From Kingdonia uniflora (taxonomy: Eukaryota; Streptophyta; Magnoliopsida; Ranunculales; Circaeasteraceae): a stretch of 64,000 nucleotides of DNA. The notes under the pieces were generated by a model. It had not been told where the DNA came from and did no database searches. It saw nothing but the letters and a program-made list of their open reading frames with translations. The DNA is taken from the NCBI GenBank assembly GCA_014058105.1, contig JACGCM010002692.1, positions 156,101-220,100 of the forward strand. The letters run 5' to 3'. A program made the translations under genes and the position numbers. How positions within the stretch are numbered: the first letter of the stretch is position 1; each line of letters starts with the position of its first letter. Below are positions 1 through 11,150 of the stretch, in pieces.

Positions 1-884
1 TTGTGATTGATTTGGTAACAATTCAGCCTCTAAAATGAGTTGTCGGGAGACAAGCTTCATAGAATTATGATCAAAATTTTGTACTGGTCAAAATTTCAAA
101 CCGGGAGTATTGTGATTTATTTGGTAACTATCCAAGCATGTTGTCGGCCGAAACGAAACTCTTAAAAATGATCCAGCCACTCAAACGAGTTACCGGTAGC
201 CAAGCTCCTATGAATTTCGATCTAACGCGTTATAGAGGTTTGAAATCTGTACCGGTCAAAACTTTGATACGGGAGTATTGTGATTCATTTTGAAACTATC
301 CCAGTATGTTGTCGGTCGAAATGAAATTCTTAAAAACGATCCAACTTCTCAAACGGGTTTTCGGTAGCCAAGCTACTTTGAATTGCGATGTAACGCATCA
401 GAGAGGTATGAAATCAGTACCGGTTAAAATATTTAAACCAGGAGTTTTGTGAATTATTCGGTAACTATACTAGCATGTCGTCGGTCGTAATAAAGCTCTT
501 TAAAATGATCCAACCTCTCAAGCGAGTTGCCGGTAGCCAAGCTTCTAAGAATTTCAATCTAACGCATCAGAGAGGTACGAAATCCGTACCGGTCTAAACA
601 TCGATGCGGGAGTATTGTGATTCATTTTGAAACTATCCTAGCATATTGTCGGTCGAGACGAAACTATTAAAAACGATCCAACCTCTCAAACGGGTTGCCG
701 GTAGCCAAGCTTCTCAGAATTACGATGTAACGCATCGGCGGGGTATGAAATCTGTACGGGTCAAAACATCAAACCAGGAGTATTGTGATTCATTTGGTAA
801 CTATCCAAGCTCGTTATCGGTCAAAACGAAACTCTTAAAAATGATCCAACCTCTAAAACGAGTTGTCGATAGGCAAGCTTCACT

Positions 885-958
885 GAATTGGAATCTAAAG
901 CATCGGAGAGGTACGAAATCCGAATTGGGATCAAAAGCATCGGATAGGTACGAAATCC
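885..958 (+). repeat. 37-bp internal microduplication in an H-type monomer (site 1)
   Basis: A segment from GAATTGGAATC to CGAAATCC is repeated in tandem: copies start at 885 and 922, period 37 bp. The repeated part covers the region after the HindIII site up to the middle of the 17-bp dyad. Because 37 is not a multiple of three, it shifts the open frame. This copy shares its surroundings with the one at 52830. Confidence 0.9.
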
Positions 959-3900
959 GTACCGGTCAAAATATCAAACCGGGAGTATTGTGATTTATAT
1001 GGCAAGTATTCAAACATGTTTTCGGCCGAAACGAAACTCGTAAAAATGATCCAACCACACAAACGAGTTACCGACAGCCAAACTTCTTAGAATTGCGATC
1101 TAACGCATCGGAGAGGTTTGAAATCCGTTCCGGTCAAAACATCAAACCGGGAGTATTGTGGTTCATTTGGTAACTATCCTTGCATGTTGTCGATCAAAAC
1201 GAAACAGTTAAAAATGATCTATATTCTCAATCGAGTTGTCGGTAGCCAAGCTTCTCAGAATTGCGATCAAACGCATCAGAGAGGTATAAAATCCGTACTG
1301 GTCAAAACTTTATGCCGGGAGTATTGTGATTCATTTGGTAATAATCCTTGCATGTTTTTGGTCGAGACAAAAGTGTTAAAAATGATCCAGCCTCTCAAAC
1401 AAGTTGTCAATATCCCTGCTTCACAGAATTGGGATCTAAAGCATCAAAGAGATGCAAAATCCGTACCGGTCAAAAATTTAAACCAGGAGTATTGTGAATT
1501 ATTTGGTAACTATCCTCGCTATTATCGCTCGTAATGAAACTCTTTAAAATAATCCAACCTCTCAAGCGAGTTACCGGTAGCCAAGCTTCTCAGAATTACG
1601 ATCTAACGGATCGTAGTGGTACGAAAACCGCACCGGTCAAAGAAATATGCCGGGAGTATTGTAATTAATTTGGTAACAATCCAAGCAAGTTGTTGGTCGA
1701 TACGAAAATCCAACATCCCAAACGAGTTGCCGGTAGCCAAGCTTCTCAAAATTACGATCTAACGCATCGGAGAGGTACGAAATTCGTACCGATCAAAACT
1801 TCAATCCGGGAGCATTGTGATTCATTTGGTAAGTACCCAAACATATTGTTGGTCGAAACGAAACTCTTAAAATGGATCCAACCTCACAAACGCGCAGCCG
1901 GCAGCCAAGCTTCTCAGAATTGCGATCTAACGAATCGGAGAGGTACGAAATCCGTACCGATCAAAACTTCAATGCGGGAGTATTATGATTCATTTCAAAA
2001 CAATCCTAGAATGTTGTCAGTCGAAACGAAACTCTTGAAAATTATCCAACCTCTCAAACGAGTTGCCGGCATCCAAGCTTCTCAGAGTTGCGATCTAACG
2101 CATCGGAGTTGTTCGAAATCCGTACCGGTCAAAATTTCAAACTTGGAGAATTTTGGTTCATTTGGTTACTATCCTTGCATGTTGTCAGACGAAATGATAC
2201 TTTTAAAAATGATCCAAGCTCTCAATCGAGTCGTCGGCAGCCAAGCTTCTCGAAATTGCGATCTAACGCTTCGGAGAGGTATGAAATCCGTACCCGTCAA
2301 AACTTTAAAACGGGAGTATTGTGATTCATTTGGTAACAATCCTTGCATGTTTTCAGTCGAAACAAAGGTGTTAAAAATGATCCAGCCTCTCAAACAAGTT
2401 GTCGGTATCAAAGCTTCTCAGAATTGGGAACTAAAGCATAAGAGAGTTGCCAAATTCGTAGCGGTCAAAAATTCAGACCAGGGGAATTACGAATTATTAG
2501 GTAACTCTCCCCGCATGTTGTCTGTCGTACTGAAACTCTTTAAAATAATCAAACATCTCAAGCAAGTTGTCGGTAGCCAAGCTTCTCAGAATTGCGATCT
2601 AACGCATCGGAGTTGTACGAAATCCGCACCGGTCTAAATAATATACCAGGAGTATTGTGATTCATTTGGTAACAATCTAAGCAAGTTGTTGGTCTATACG
2701 AAAATCCAACATCTCAAACGAGTTACCGGTAGCCAAGCTTCTCAGAATTGCGATCAAACGCATCGGAGAGGTACGAAATCCGTAGCGGTTAAAACTTCAA
2801 ACCAGGGGTATTGTGATTAATTTGGTAAGTATCCAAGCATGTTGTCGGCCGAAATGAAACTCTTTAAAAGAATCTAACCTCTCAAACGGGTTGCCGACAG
2901 CAAAGCTTCTCACAATTGTGATCTAACGCATCAGAGAGGTTCGAAATCCGTTCAGGTCAAAACATCAAACCGTAAGTATTGTGATTCATTTTGTAACTAT
3001 CCAAGCATGTTGTCGGTCAATACGAAACTCTTAAAAATGATACATCCTCTAAAACGAGTGGTCGGTAGGCAAGCTTTACTGTAAAAAACAATCCTTGCCT
3101 CTCAAACAAGTTGTCGGCATCCAAGCTTCTCAGAATTGGGATCTAAAGCATCAGAGAGGTGCAAAATCCTTACCGGTCAAAAATTCAAACCAGGAGTTTT
3201 GTGAATTATTTGCTAACTATCCTAGCATGTTGTCGGTCGTAATGAAGCTCTTTAAAATGGTCCAACCTCTCAAGCGAGTTGCCAGTAGCCAAGCTTCTAA
3301 GAATTTCGATCTAACGCATCAGAGGGGTACGAAATCTGTACCGATTAAAACTACGATGCGGGAGTATTGTGATTCATTTTGAAACTATCCTAGGATGTTG
3401 TCGGTCAAAGCGAAACTCTTAAAAATGATCCAATTTCTGAAATGAGTTGTCGTTAGCCAGGCTTCTCAGAAATTGCGATCTATAACGCATTGGAGAGGTA
3501 CAAAATCCTTACCGGTTAAAACTTCAAACCGGGAGTATTGTGATTCATATGGTAACTAAACAAGCACGTTGTCAGTCGAAATGAAACTCTTAAAAAGGAT
3601 CCAACCTCTCAAATGAATTGCCGGCAGCTAAGCTTCTCAGAATTGCTATCTAACGCATCAGAGAGGTTCGAAATCCGTTCCGGTCAAATCATCAAACCGG
3701 GAGCACTGTGATTCATTTGGTAACTATCCACGCATGTTGTCGGTCAAAACGAAACTCTTAAAAATGATCCAACCTCTCAAACGAGTTTCCGGTAGGCAAG
3801 CTACACTGAATTGGGGTCTAAAGTATCGGAGAGGTACAAAATTCGTACCGATTAAAACTTCAAACCGAGAGTATTGTGATCCATTTGGTAAGTATCCAAG

Positions 3901-5269
3901 CATTTTGTCGGTCGAAATGAAACTCTTTTAAAGAATCCAACGTCTCAAACGAGTTCCCGGCAGCAAAGCTTCTCACAATTGTGATCAACACACCGGAGAG
4001 GTTCGAAATCCGTTCCGGTCAAAACATCAAACCAGGAGCATTGTGATTCATTTGGTAACTATGCAAGCATGTTGTCGGTCAAGACGAAACTCTTAAAAAT
4101 TATCCAACCTCTCAAACGAGTTGCCGGTTGCCCAACTTCACAGAATTTTGATCTAACGCATCGGGAAGGTACGAAATCCGATCCGGTCAAAACATTAATG
4201 CGGGAGTATTGTGGTTCATTTTGAAACAATCCTAATATGTTGTCGGCCGAAACAAAACTCTTAAAAAGGATCCAACCTCTGAAACGATTACCCGGCAGCT
4301 AAGCTTCTCAGAAATGCGATCTAACGCATCGGAGAGGTTCGAAATTCGTACCGGTCAAAACATCAAACCGGGAGTATTGTGGTTCATTTGGTAACTATCC
4401 TTGCATGTTGTTGGTCAAAATTAAACTCATAAAAATGATCCAACCTCTTAATTGAGTTGTCGGCTGCCATGCTTTTCAGAATTGTAATCTAACGCATCAG
4501 AGAGGTATGAAATCAGTACCAGTCAAAACTTTTAAACGAGAGTATTGTGATTCATTTGGTAACAATCCTTGCATGTTTTCGGACGAAACAAAAGTGTAAA
4601 AAATGATCCAGCCTCTCAAACAAGTTGTCGGTATATAAGTTTCTCAGAATTGGGATCGAAAGAATCATAGAGGTGCAAAATCTATACCACTCAAAAATTC
4701 AAGCCAGGAGTATTGTGAATTATTTGGTAACTATCCTAGCATAATGTTGATCGTAATGAAGCTCTTTATAATGATCCAACCTCCCAAACGAGTTGTCAGT
4801 GGCAAAGCTCCTCAGAATTACGATCTAACGCATCGGAGAGGTACAAAATCCGTAGCAGTTAAAACTTCAAACCAGAGGTATTGTGATTAAATTGCTAAGT
4901 ATCCAAGCATGTTGTCGGTCGAAATAAAACTCTTAAAACGGATCCAACTTCTGAAACGAGTTGTCGGCAGCCAAGTATCTCAGAATTGCGATCTAACGCA
5001 TCGAAGAGGTTCGAAATCCGTTCCGTTCTAAACATCAAGCTGGGAGTATTGTGATTCATTTGGTAACTATCCAAGCATGCTGTCGGCCAAAACGAAACTC
5101 TTAAAAATGATCTAACCTCTAAAACGAGTTGTCGGTAGGCAAGCTTCACTGAATTGTGAACTAAAGCATTGAAGACGTACGAAATCTTTACCGATCAAAA
5201 TTTAAAGCCGGAAGTATTGTGATCAATTTGGCAAGTATCCAAGCATGTTGTCGGCCGAAACAAAACTCT

Positions 5270-6540
5270 TAAAAATGATCCAACCTCCCAATCTAGTTGT
5301 TGGCATCCAAGCTTCTCAAAATTGCGATCTAACGCATCAAAGAGGTATGAAATCCGTACCGTTCAAAACAAAAATACGAGAGTATTGTGATTCATTTGGT
5401 AACAATCCTTGCATGATTTCGGTCGAAACAGAAGTGTTAAAAACGATCCAGCCTCTCAAACAAGTTGCCGGTAACCATGCTTCTCAGAATTGAGATCTAA
5501 AGCATCAGAGAGGTGCAAAATCCGTGCTGGTCAATAATTCAAACCAGGAGTATTGTGAATTATTTGGAAACTATCCAAGCATGTTGTGGGTCAAAACGAA
5601 ACTCTTAAAAATGATCTAACCTCTAAAACGAGTTGTCGGTAGGCAAGCTTCACTGAATTATGAACTAAAGCATAGAAGAGGTACGAAATCTGTACCGTTC
5701 TTAATTTAAAGCCGGGAGTATTGTGATTTATTTTGCAAGTATCCAAGCATGTTGTCGGCCGAAACGAAACTCTTAAAAATGATCCAACCTCTCAAAAGAG
5801 TTACCGGTAGCCAAGCTTCACAGAATTTAGATCTAACGTATCGTAGAGGTACGAAATCTGCTCCGGTCAAAAATTCAATGCGGGAGTATTGTGATTCATT
5901 TTGAAACTATCCTAGCATGTTGTCGGTCGAAACCAAACTCTTTAAAACGATACAACCTCACAAACGAGCTTTCGGTAGCCAAACTTCTCAGAGTTGCGAT
6001 CTAACGCATCAGAAAGGTTTGAAATCCGTACCGGTCAAAACATCAAACCGGGAGTATTGTGGTTCATTTGATAATTATCCTTGCATGTTGTCGGTCGAAA
6101 CGATACTCTTGAAATTGATCCTACCTCTCAATCGAGTTGTCGGCAGACAAGCTTCTCATAATTGCGATCTAACACATCGGAGGGGTATGAAATACGTACC
6201 GGTCAAAACTTCTAAATGGGAGTATTGTGATTCAATTGGAAACCTTCCTTGCATGTTTTCGGTCTAAACAAAAGAGTTAAAAATGATCCAGCCTCTCAAA
6301 CAAGTTGTCGGTATCAAAGCTTCTCAGAATTGGGATCTAAAGCATCAGAGAGGTGCAAAATCCGCACCGGTAAAATACTTAAACCAGGAGTATTGTGAAT
6401 TATTTGGTAACTATCCTAGCATGTTGTCGGTAGCCAAGCATCACAGAATTGCGATCTAAGGCATCAGAGTGGTACAAAATCCACAGCGGTCAAAATAATA
6501 TTCCGGGTGCATTGTGAATAATTTGGAAACAATCCAAGCA
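5270..6540 (+). repeat. segmental duplication, copy 1 (offset 3903 bp)
   Basis: This block matches 9170-10440 at a constant offset of 3903 bp. Paired landmarks are 5309/9212 (HindIII site after TTGTTGGCATCC), 5645/9548 (HindIII site before CACTGAATT and CGTTCTTAATTTAAAG), and 6111/10014 (GAAATTGATC, a private variant). Similarity is lost left of about 5265. Right of about 6540, copy 1 continues as an ordinary F monomer while copy 2 matches the F/C fusion near 7102. Confidence 0.8.
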
Positions 6541-8140
6541 AGTTGTTGGTCGATACAAAAATCCAACATCCCAAACGAGTTGCCGGTAGCCAAGCTTCTC
6601 AACATTGCGATCTAGCAAATCGGAGAGGTACGAAATCCGTACCGGTCAGAACTTCAAACATGGAGTATTGTGAATTATTTGGTAACTATCCTTGCATGTT
6701 GTCGGCAGCCATGCTTCTCATAATTGCGATCTAACGCATCAGAGGGGTATGAAATACGTACCTGTCAAAACTTCTAAATGGGAATATCGTAATTTAATTG
6801 GAAACCTTCCTTTCATGTTTTCGGTCGAAACAAAGGTGTTAAAAGCGATCCAGCCTCTCAAACAAGTTCTCGGTATCAAAGCTTCTTAGAATTGGGATCT
6901 AAAGCATCAGAGAGGTGCAAAATCCGTACAGCTGAAAAATTTAAACCAGGAGTATTACAAATTATTTGGTAACTATCCTGGCATGTTGTCGGTAGCCAAG
7001 CATCTCAGAATTGCGATCTAACGCATCGGAGTGGTACAAAATCCACACCAGTCAAAACAATATTCCGAGTGTATTGTGAATAATTTGGAAACAATCCAAA
7101 CAAGTTGTTGGTCGATACGAAAATCCAACCTCTCAATCGAGATGTCGGCAGCCATGCTTCACAAAATTGCGATCAAACGCTTCGGAGAGGTATGAAATCC
7201 GTACCCGTCAAAACATCAAAACGGGAGTATTGTGATTCATTTGGTAACAATCCTTGTATGTTTTCTGTCGAAACAAAGGTGTTAAAAGCGATCCAGCCTC
7301 TCAAACAAGTTATCGGTATCAAAGCTTCTCAGAATTGGGATCTAAAGCATCAGAGAGGTGCAAAATCCGTACCGCTGTAAAATTTAAACCAGGAGTATTG
7401 TGAATTATTTGGTAACTATCCTAGCATGTTGTCGGCAGCCAAGCATCTCAGAATTGCGATCTAACGCATCGGAGTGGTACAAAATCCACACCGGTAAAAA
7501 CAATATTCCGGGTGTATTGTGAATAATTTGGAAACAATCCAAGCAAGTTGTTGGTCGATACGAAAATCCAACCTCTCAATCGAGTTGTCGGCGGCCAAGC
7601 TTCACAAAATTGCGATCTAACGCTTCAGAGAGGTATGAAATCCGTACCTGTCAAAACATCAAAACAGATTGTGATTCATTTGGTGACAATCCTTGCATGT
7701 TTTCGGTTGAAACAAAAGTGTTAAAAGCGATCTAGCCTCTCAAACAAGTTGTCGGTATCAAAGCTTCTCAGAATTGGGATCTAAAGCATCAGAGAGGTGC
7801 AAAATCCGTACCGCTGAAAAATTTAAACCAGGAGTATTGTTAATTATTTGGTAACTATCCTAGCATGTTGTCGGTAGCCAAGCATCTCAGAATTGTGATC
7901 TAACGCAACGGAGTGGTATAAAATCCACACCGGTCAAAACAATATTCCGGTTGCATTGTGAATAATTTGGAAACAATCCAAGCAAGTTGTTGGTCGATAC
8001 GAAAATCTAACATCTCAAACGAGTTGCCGGTAGCCAAGCTTCTCAAAATTGCGATCTAACGCATCGGAGAGGTACGAAATCCGTACCGGTCAAAACTTCA
8101 AACATGGAGTATTGTGATTCATTTGGAAAGTATCCAAGCA
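6421..8140 (+). repeat. 443-bp trimer built on a 49-bp-deleted E monomer
   Basis: Shortened E monomers read ATGTTGTCGGTAGCCAAGC (or GGCAGCC) and start at 6421, 6983, 7426 and 7865. The period is 443 then 439 bp. The sum 168 (D) + 119 (shortened E) + 156 (F) is 443, and the 4-bp shortfall is explained near 7667 by AAACAGATTG replacing AAACGGGAGTATTG. The two F monomers here starting near 7102 and 7546 continue as class C (CCAACCTCTCAATCGAG), so they are F/C fusions. A further shortened E copy is at 10325. A C-class monomer at 6695 has the same kind of deletion. Confidence 0.85.
8071..8087. other. 17-bp dyad GGTACG-AAATC-CGTACC inside the monomer (example)
   Basis: The sequence is a perfect inverted repeat: 6-bp arms GGTACG and CGTACC around a 5-bp centre. 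Another exact copy is at 30767-30783, and many A, F and H monomers carry it. Classes B, C, D and G carry arm changes (GGTTTG, GGTATG, GGTGCA, GGTTCG) that weaken the symmetry. It could form a short cruciform or be bound by a dimeric protein. Function is inference only. Confidence 0.7.
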
Positions 8141-9169
8141 TATTACTGGTCGAAACGAAACTCTTAAAATAGATCCAACCTCACAAACAAGTTTCCGGCA
8201 GCCAAGCTTATCAGAATTGTGATCTAACGCATCGGAGAGGTTCCAAATCCGTACCGGTCAAGGCATCAAATCGGGAGTATTGTGATTCATTCTGTAACTA
8301 TCCTAACATGTTGTCGGTCTAAACAAAACTCTAAAAAATGATCCAACCTCTAAAATTAGTCGTCGGCAGGCAAGCTTCACTGAATTGTGAACTAAAGCAT
8401 CGAAGAGGTACGAAATCTGTACCGGTCTAAATTTAAAGTTGGGAGTATTGTGATTTTATTGGCAAGTATCCAAGCATGTTGTCGGCCGAAATGAAACTCT
8501 TAAAAATGATCCAACCTCTCAAACGAGTTACCGGTAGCCAAGCTTCACAGAATTTAGATCTAACACATCGGAGAGGTATGAAATACGATCCGGTCAAAAA
8601 TTCAATGCGGGAGTATTGTGATTCATTTTGAAACAACCCAAGCATGTTGTCGGTCGAAACGAAACTCTTAAAAATGATCCAACCTCTCAAACGAGGTTCC
8701 GGCAGCCAAGCTTCTCAGAGTTGCGATCTAACGCATCGGAGAGGTTTGAAATCCGTACCGGTCATAACATCAAACCGAGAGTATTGTGGTTTATTTGGCA
8801 AGTATCCAAGCATGTTATCGGCCGAAAAAAAACTCTTAAAAATGATCCAACCTCTCAAACGAGTGTCCGGTAGCCAAACTTCACTGAATTTAGATCTAAC
8901 GCATCAAAGATGTACGAAATCCGATCCGGTCAAAACTTTAATACGGGAGTATTGTGATTCATTTGTAAACAATCCTAGCATGTTGTCGGTCGGAACAAAA
9001 CTCTTAAAAATGATCCAACCTCTCAAACGAGGTTCCGGCAGCTAAGCTTCTCAGAGTTGCGATCTAACGCATCAGAGAGGTTTGAAATCCGTACCGGTCA
9101 TAACATCAAACCGAGAGTATTGTGGTTCATTTGGTAACTGCCCTTGTATTTTGTCGGTCGAAAAGATAC

Positions 9170-10440
9170 TCTTAAAAATGATCCAACCTCTCAATCTAGT
9201 TGTTGGCATCCAAGCTTCTCTGAATGGCGATCTAACGCATAAGAGAGGTATGAAATGCGTACCGGTCAAAAATTAGAAATGAGAGTATTGTGATTCATTT
9301 GGTAACAATCCATGCATGTTTTCGGTCGAAACAAAAGTGTTAAAAACGATCCAGCCTCTGAAACAAGTCGTCGGTATCCATGCTTCTCAGAATTGAGATT
9401 TAAAGCATCAGAGAGGTGCAAAATCCGTACTGGTCAAAAATTAAAGCCAGGAGTATTGTGAATTATTTGGAAACTATCCAGGCATCTTCTCGGTAAAAAT
9501 GAAACTCTTAAAAATGATTTAACCTCTAAAACGAGTTGTTGGTAGGCAAGCTTCACTGAATTGTGAACTAAAGCATCGAAGAGGTACGAAATCAGTACCG
9601 TTCTTAATTTAAAGCCGTGAGTATTGTGATTTATTTGGCAAGTATCCAAGCATGTTGTCAGTTGAAACGAAACTCTATAAAATTATCCAACCTCTCAAAC
9701 GAGTTACCGGTAGCCAAGCTTCACAGAATTTAGATCTAACGCATCGTAGAGGTACGAAATCCGATCCGGTCAAAAATTTACTGCGGGAGTATTGTGATTC
9801 ATTTTGAAACAATCCTAGCATGTTGTCGGTCGGAACAAAACTCTTAAAAAAGATCCAACCTAACAAACGAGGTTCCGGTAGCCAAACTTCTCAGAGTTGC
9901 GATCTAACGCATCGGAGAGGTTCGAAATCCGTACCGGTCAAAACATCAAACCGGTAGTATTGTGGTTCATTTAATAACTATCCTTGCATGTTGTCGGTCG
10001 AAACGATACTCTTGAAATTGATCTTACCTCTCAATCGAGTTGTCAGCAGCCAAGCTTCTCATAATTGCGATCTAACGCATCGGAGGGGTATGAAATACGT
10101 ACCGGTCAAAACTTCTAAATGAAAGTATTGTGATTCAATTGGAAACCTTCCTTGCATGTTTTCGGTCGAAACAAAAGTGTTAAAAGCGATCCAGCCTCTC
10201 AAACAAGTTATTGGTATCAAAGCTTCTCAGAATTAGGATCTAAAGCATCAGAGAGGTGCAAAATCCGTACCGCTGAAAAATTTTAAACCAAGATTATTGT
10301 GAATTATTTGGTAACTATCCTAACATGTTGTCGGTAGCCAAGCATCTCAGAATTCCGATCTAGCGCATCGAAGTGGTACAAAATCCACACCGGTTAAAAC
10401 AATATTCTTTGTGTATTTTGAATAATTTGGAAACAATCCA
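9170..10440 (+). repeat. segmental duplication, copy 2 (offset 3903 bp)
   Basis: This is the partner of 5270-6540. Private shared features include GAAATTGATC in a B/C-type monomer (10014), GGAAACCTTCCTTGC near 10140, and the 49-bp-deleted E monomer (10325 against 6421). The two copies are interrupted between them by the 443-bp trimer region and ordinary phrases. Confidence 0.8.
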
Positions 10441-11113
10441 AACAAGTTGTTGTTCATTACGAAAATCCAACCTCTCAATCGAATTGTCGGCAGCCAAGCT
10501 TCTCAAAATTGGGATTTAGCGTTTCGGAGAGGTATGAAATCCGTACCGGTCAAAACTTCAAACCGAGAGTATTGTGATTCATTTGGTAAGTATCCAAGCA
10601 TGTTGCCGGCCAAAATGAAACTCTTAAAAAGAATCCAACCTCCCAAACGAGTTGCTGGCAGCCAAGCTTCTCAAAATTGTGATCCAATGCATTGGAGAGG
10701 TTCAAAATCCGTTCCGGTCAAAACATCAGACCAGTAGTATTGTGAATTATTTGAAACTATCCAAGCATGTTGTCGGTCAAAACGAAACTCTTAAAAATGA
10801 TCTAACCTCTAAAACGAGTTGTCGGTAGGCAAGCTTCACTGAATTGTGAACTAGAGCATCGAAGAGGTACGAAATCTGTACCGTTCTGAATTTAAAGCCG
10901 AGAGTATTGTGATTTATATGGCAAGTATCCAAGCATGTTGTCGGCCGAAACGAAACTCTTAAAAATGATCCAACCTCTCAAACGAGTTACCGGTAGCCAA
11001 GCATCACAGAATTTAGATCTAGCGCATCGGAGAGGTATGAAATCCGATCCGGTCAAAAATTCAATGGTGGAGTATTGTGATTCATTTGGAAACAATCCTA
11101 GCATGTTATCGGT

Positions 11114-11150
11114 CGAAAAGAAGCTCTTAAAAATGAAGCTCTTAAAAACG
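11114..11150 (+). repeat. 15-bp microduplication next to a large intra-monomer deletion
   Basis: GAAGCTCTTAAAAAT is followed immediately by GAAGCTCTTAAAAA. The sequence then jumps to CGAAATCCGTACC, skipping the HindIII half of the monomer. Duplication and deletion are adjacent, as expected for template switching during repair. The following F monomer near 11216 begins with ATGC in place of AAGT. Confidence 0.75.

Noticed and set aside
1690..2637. Long open frames, up to 300 codons, on both strands that look like a family of 56-residue-repeat proteins
   Set aside because: They are translations of the satellite. Frames start and stop at arbitrary monomers, the reverse strand is equally open, stops are fixed in classes A and H, and non-triplet indels are common. 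No protein domain is recognisable.
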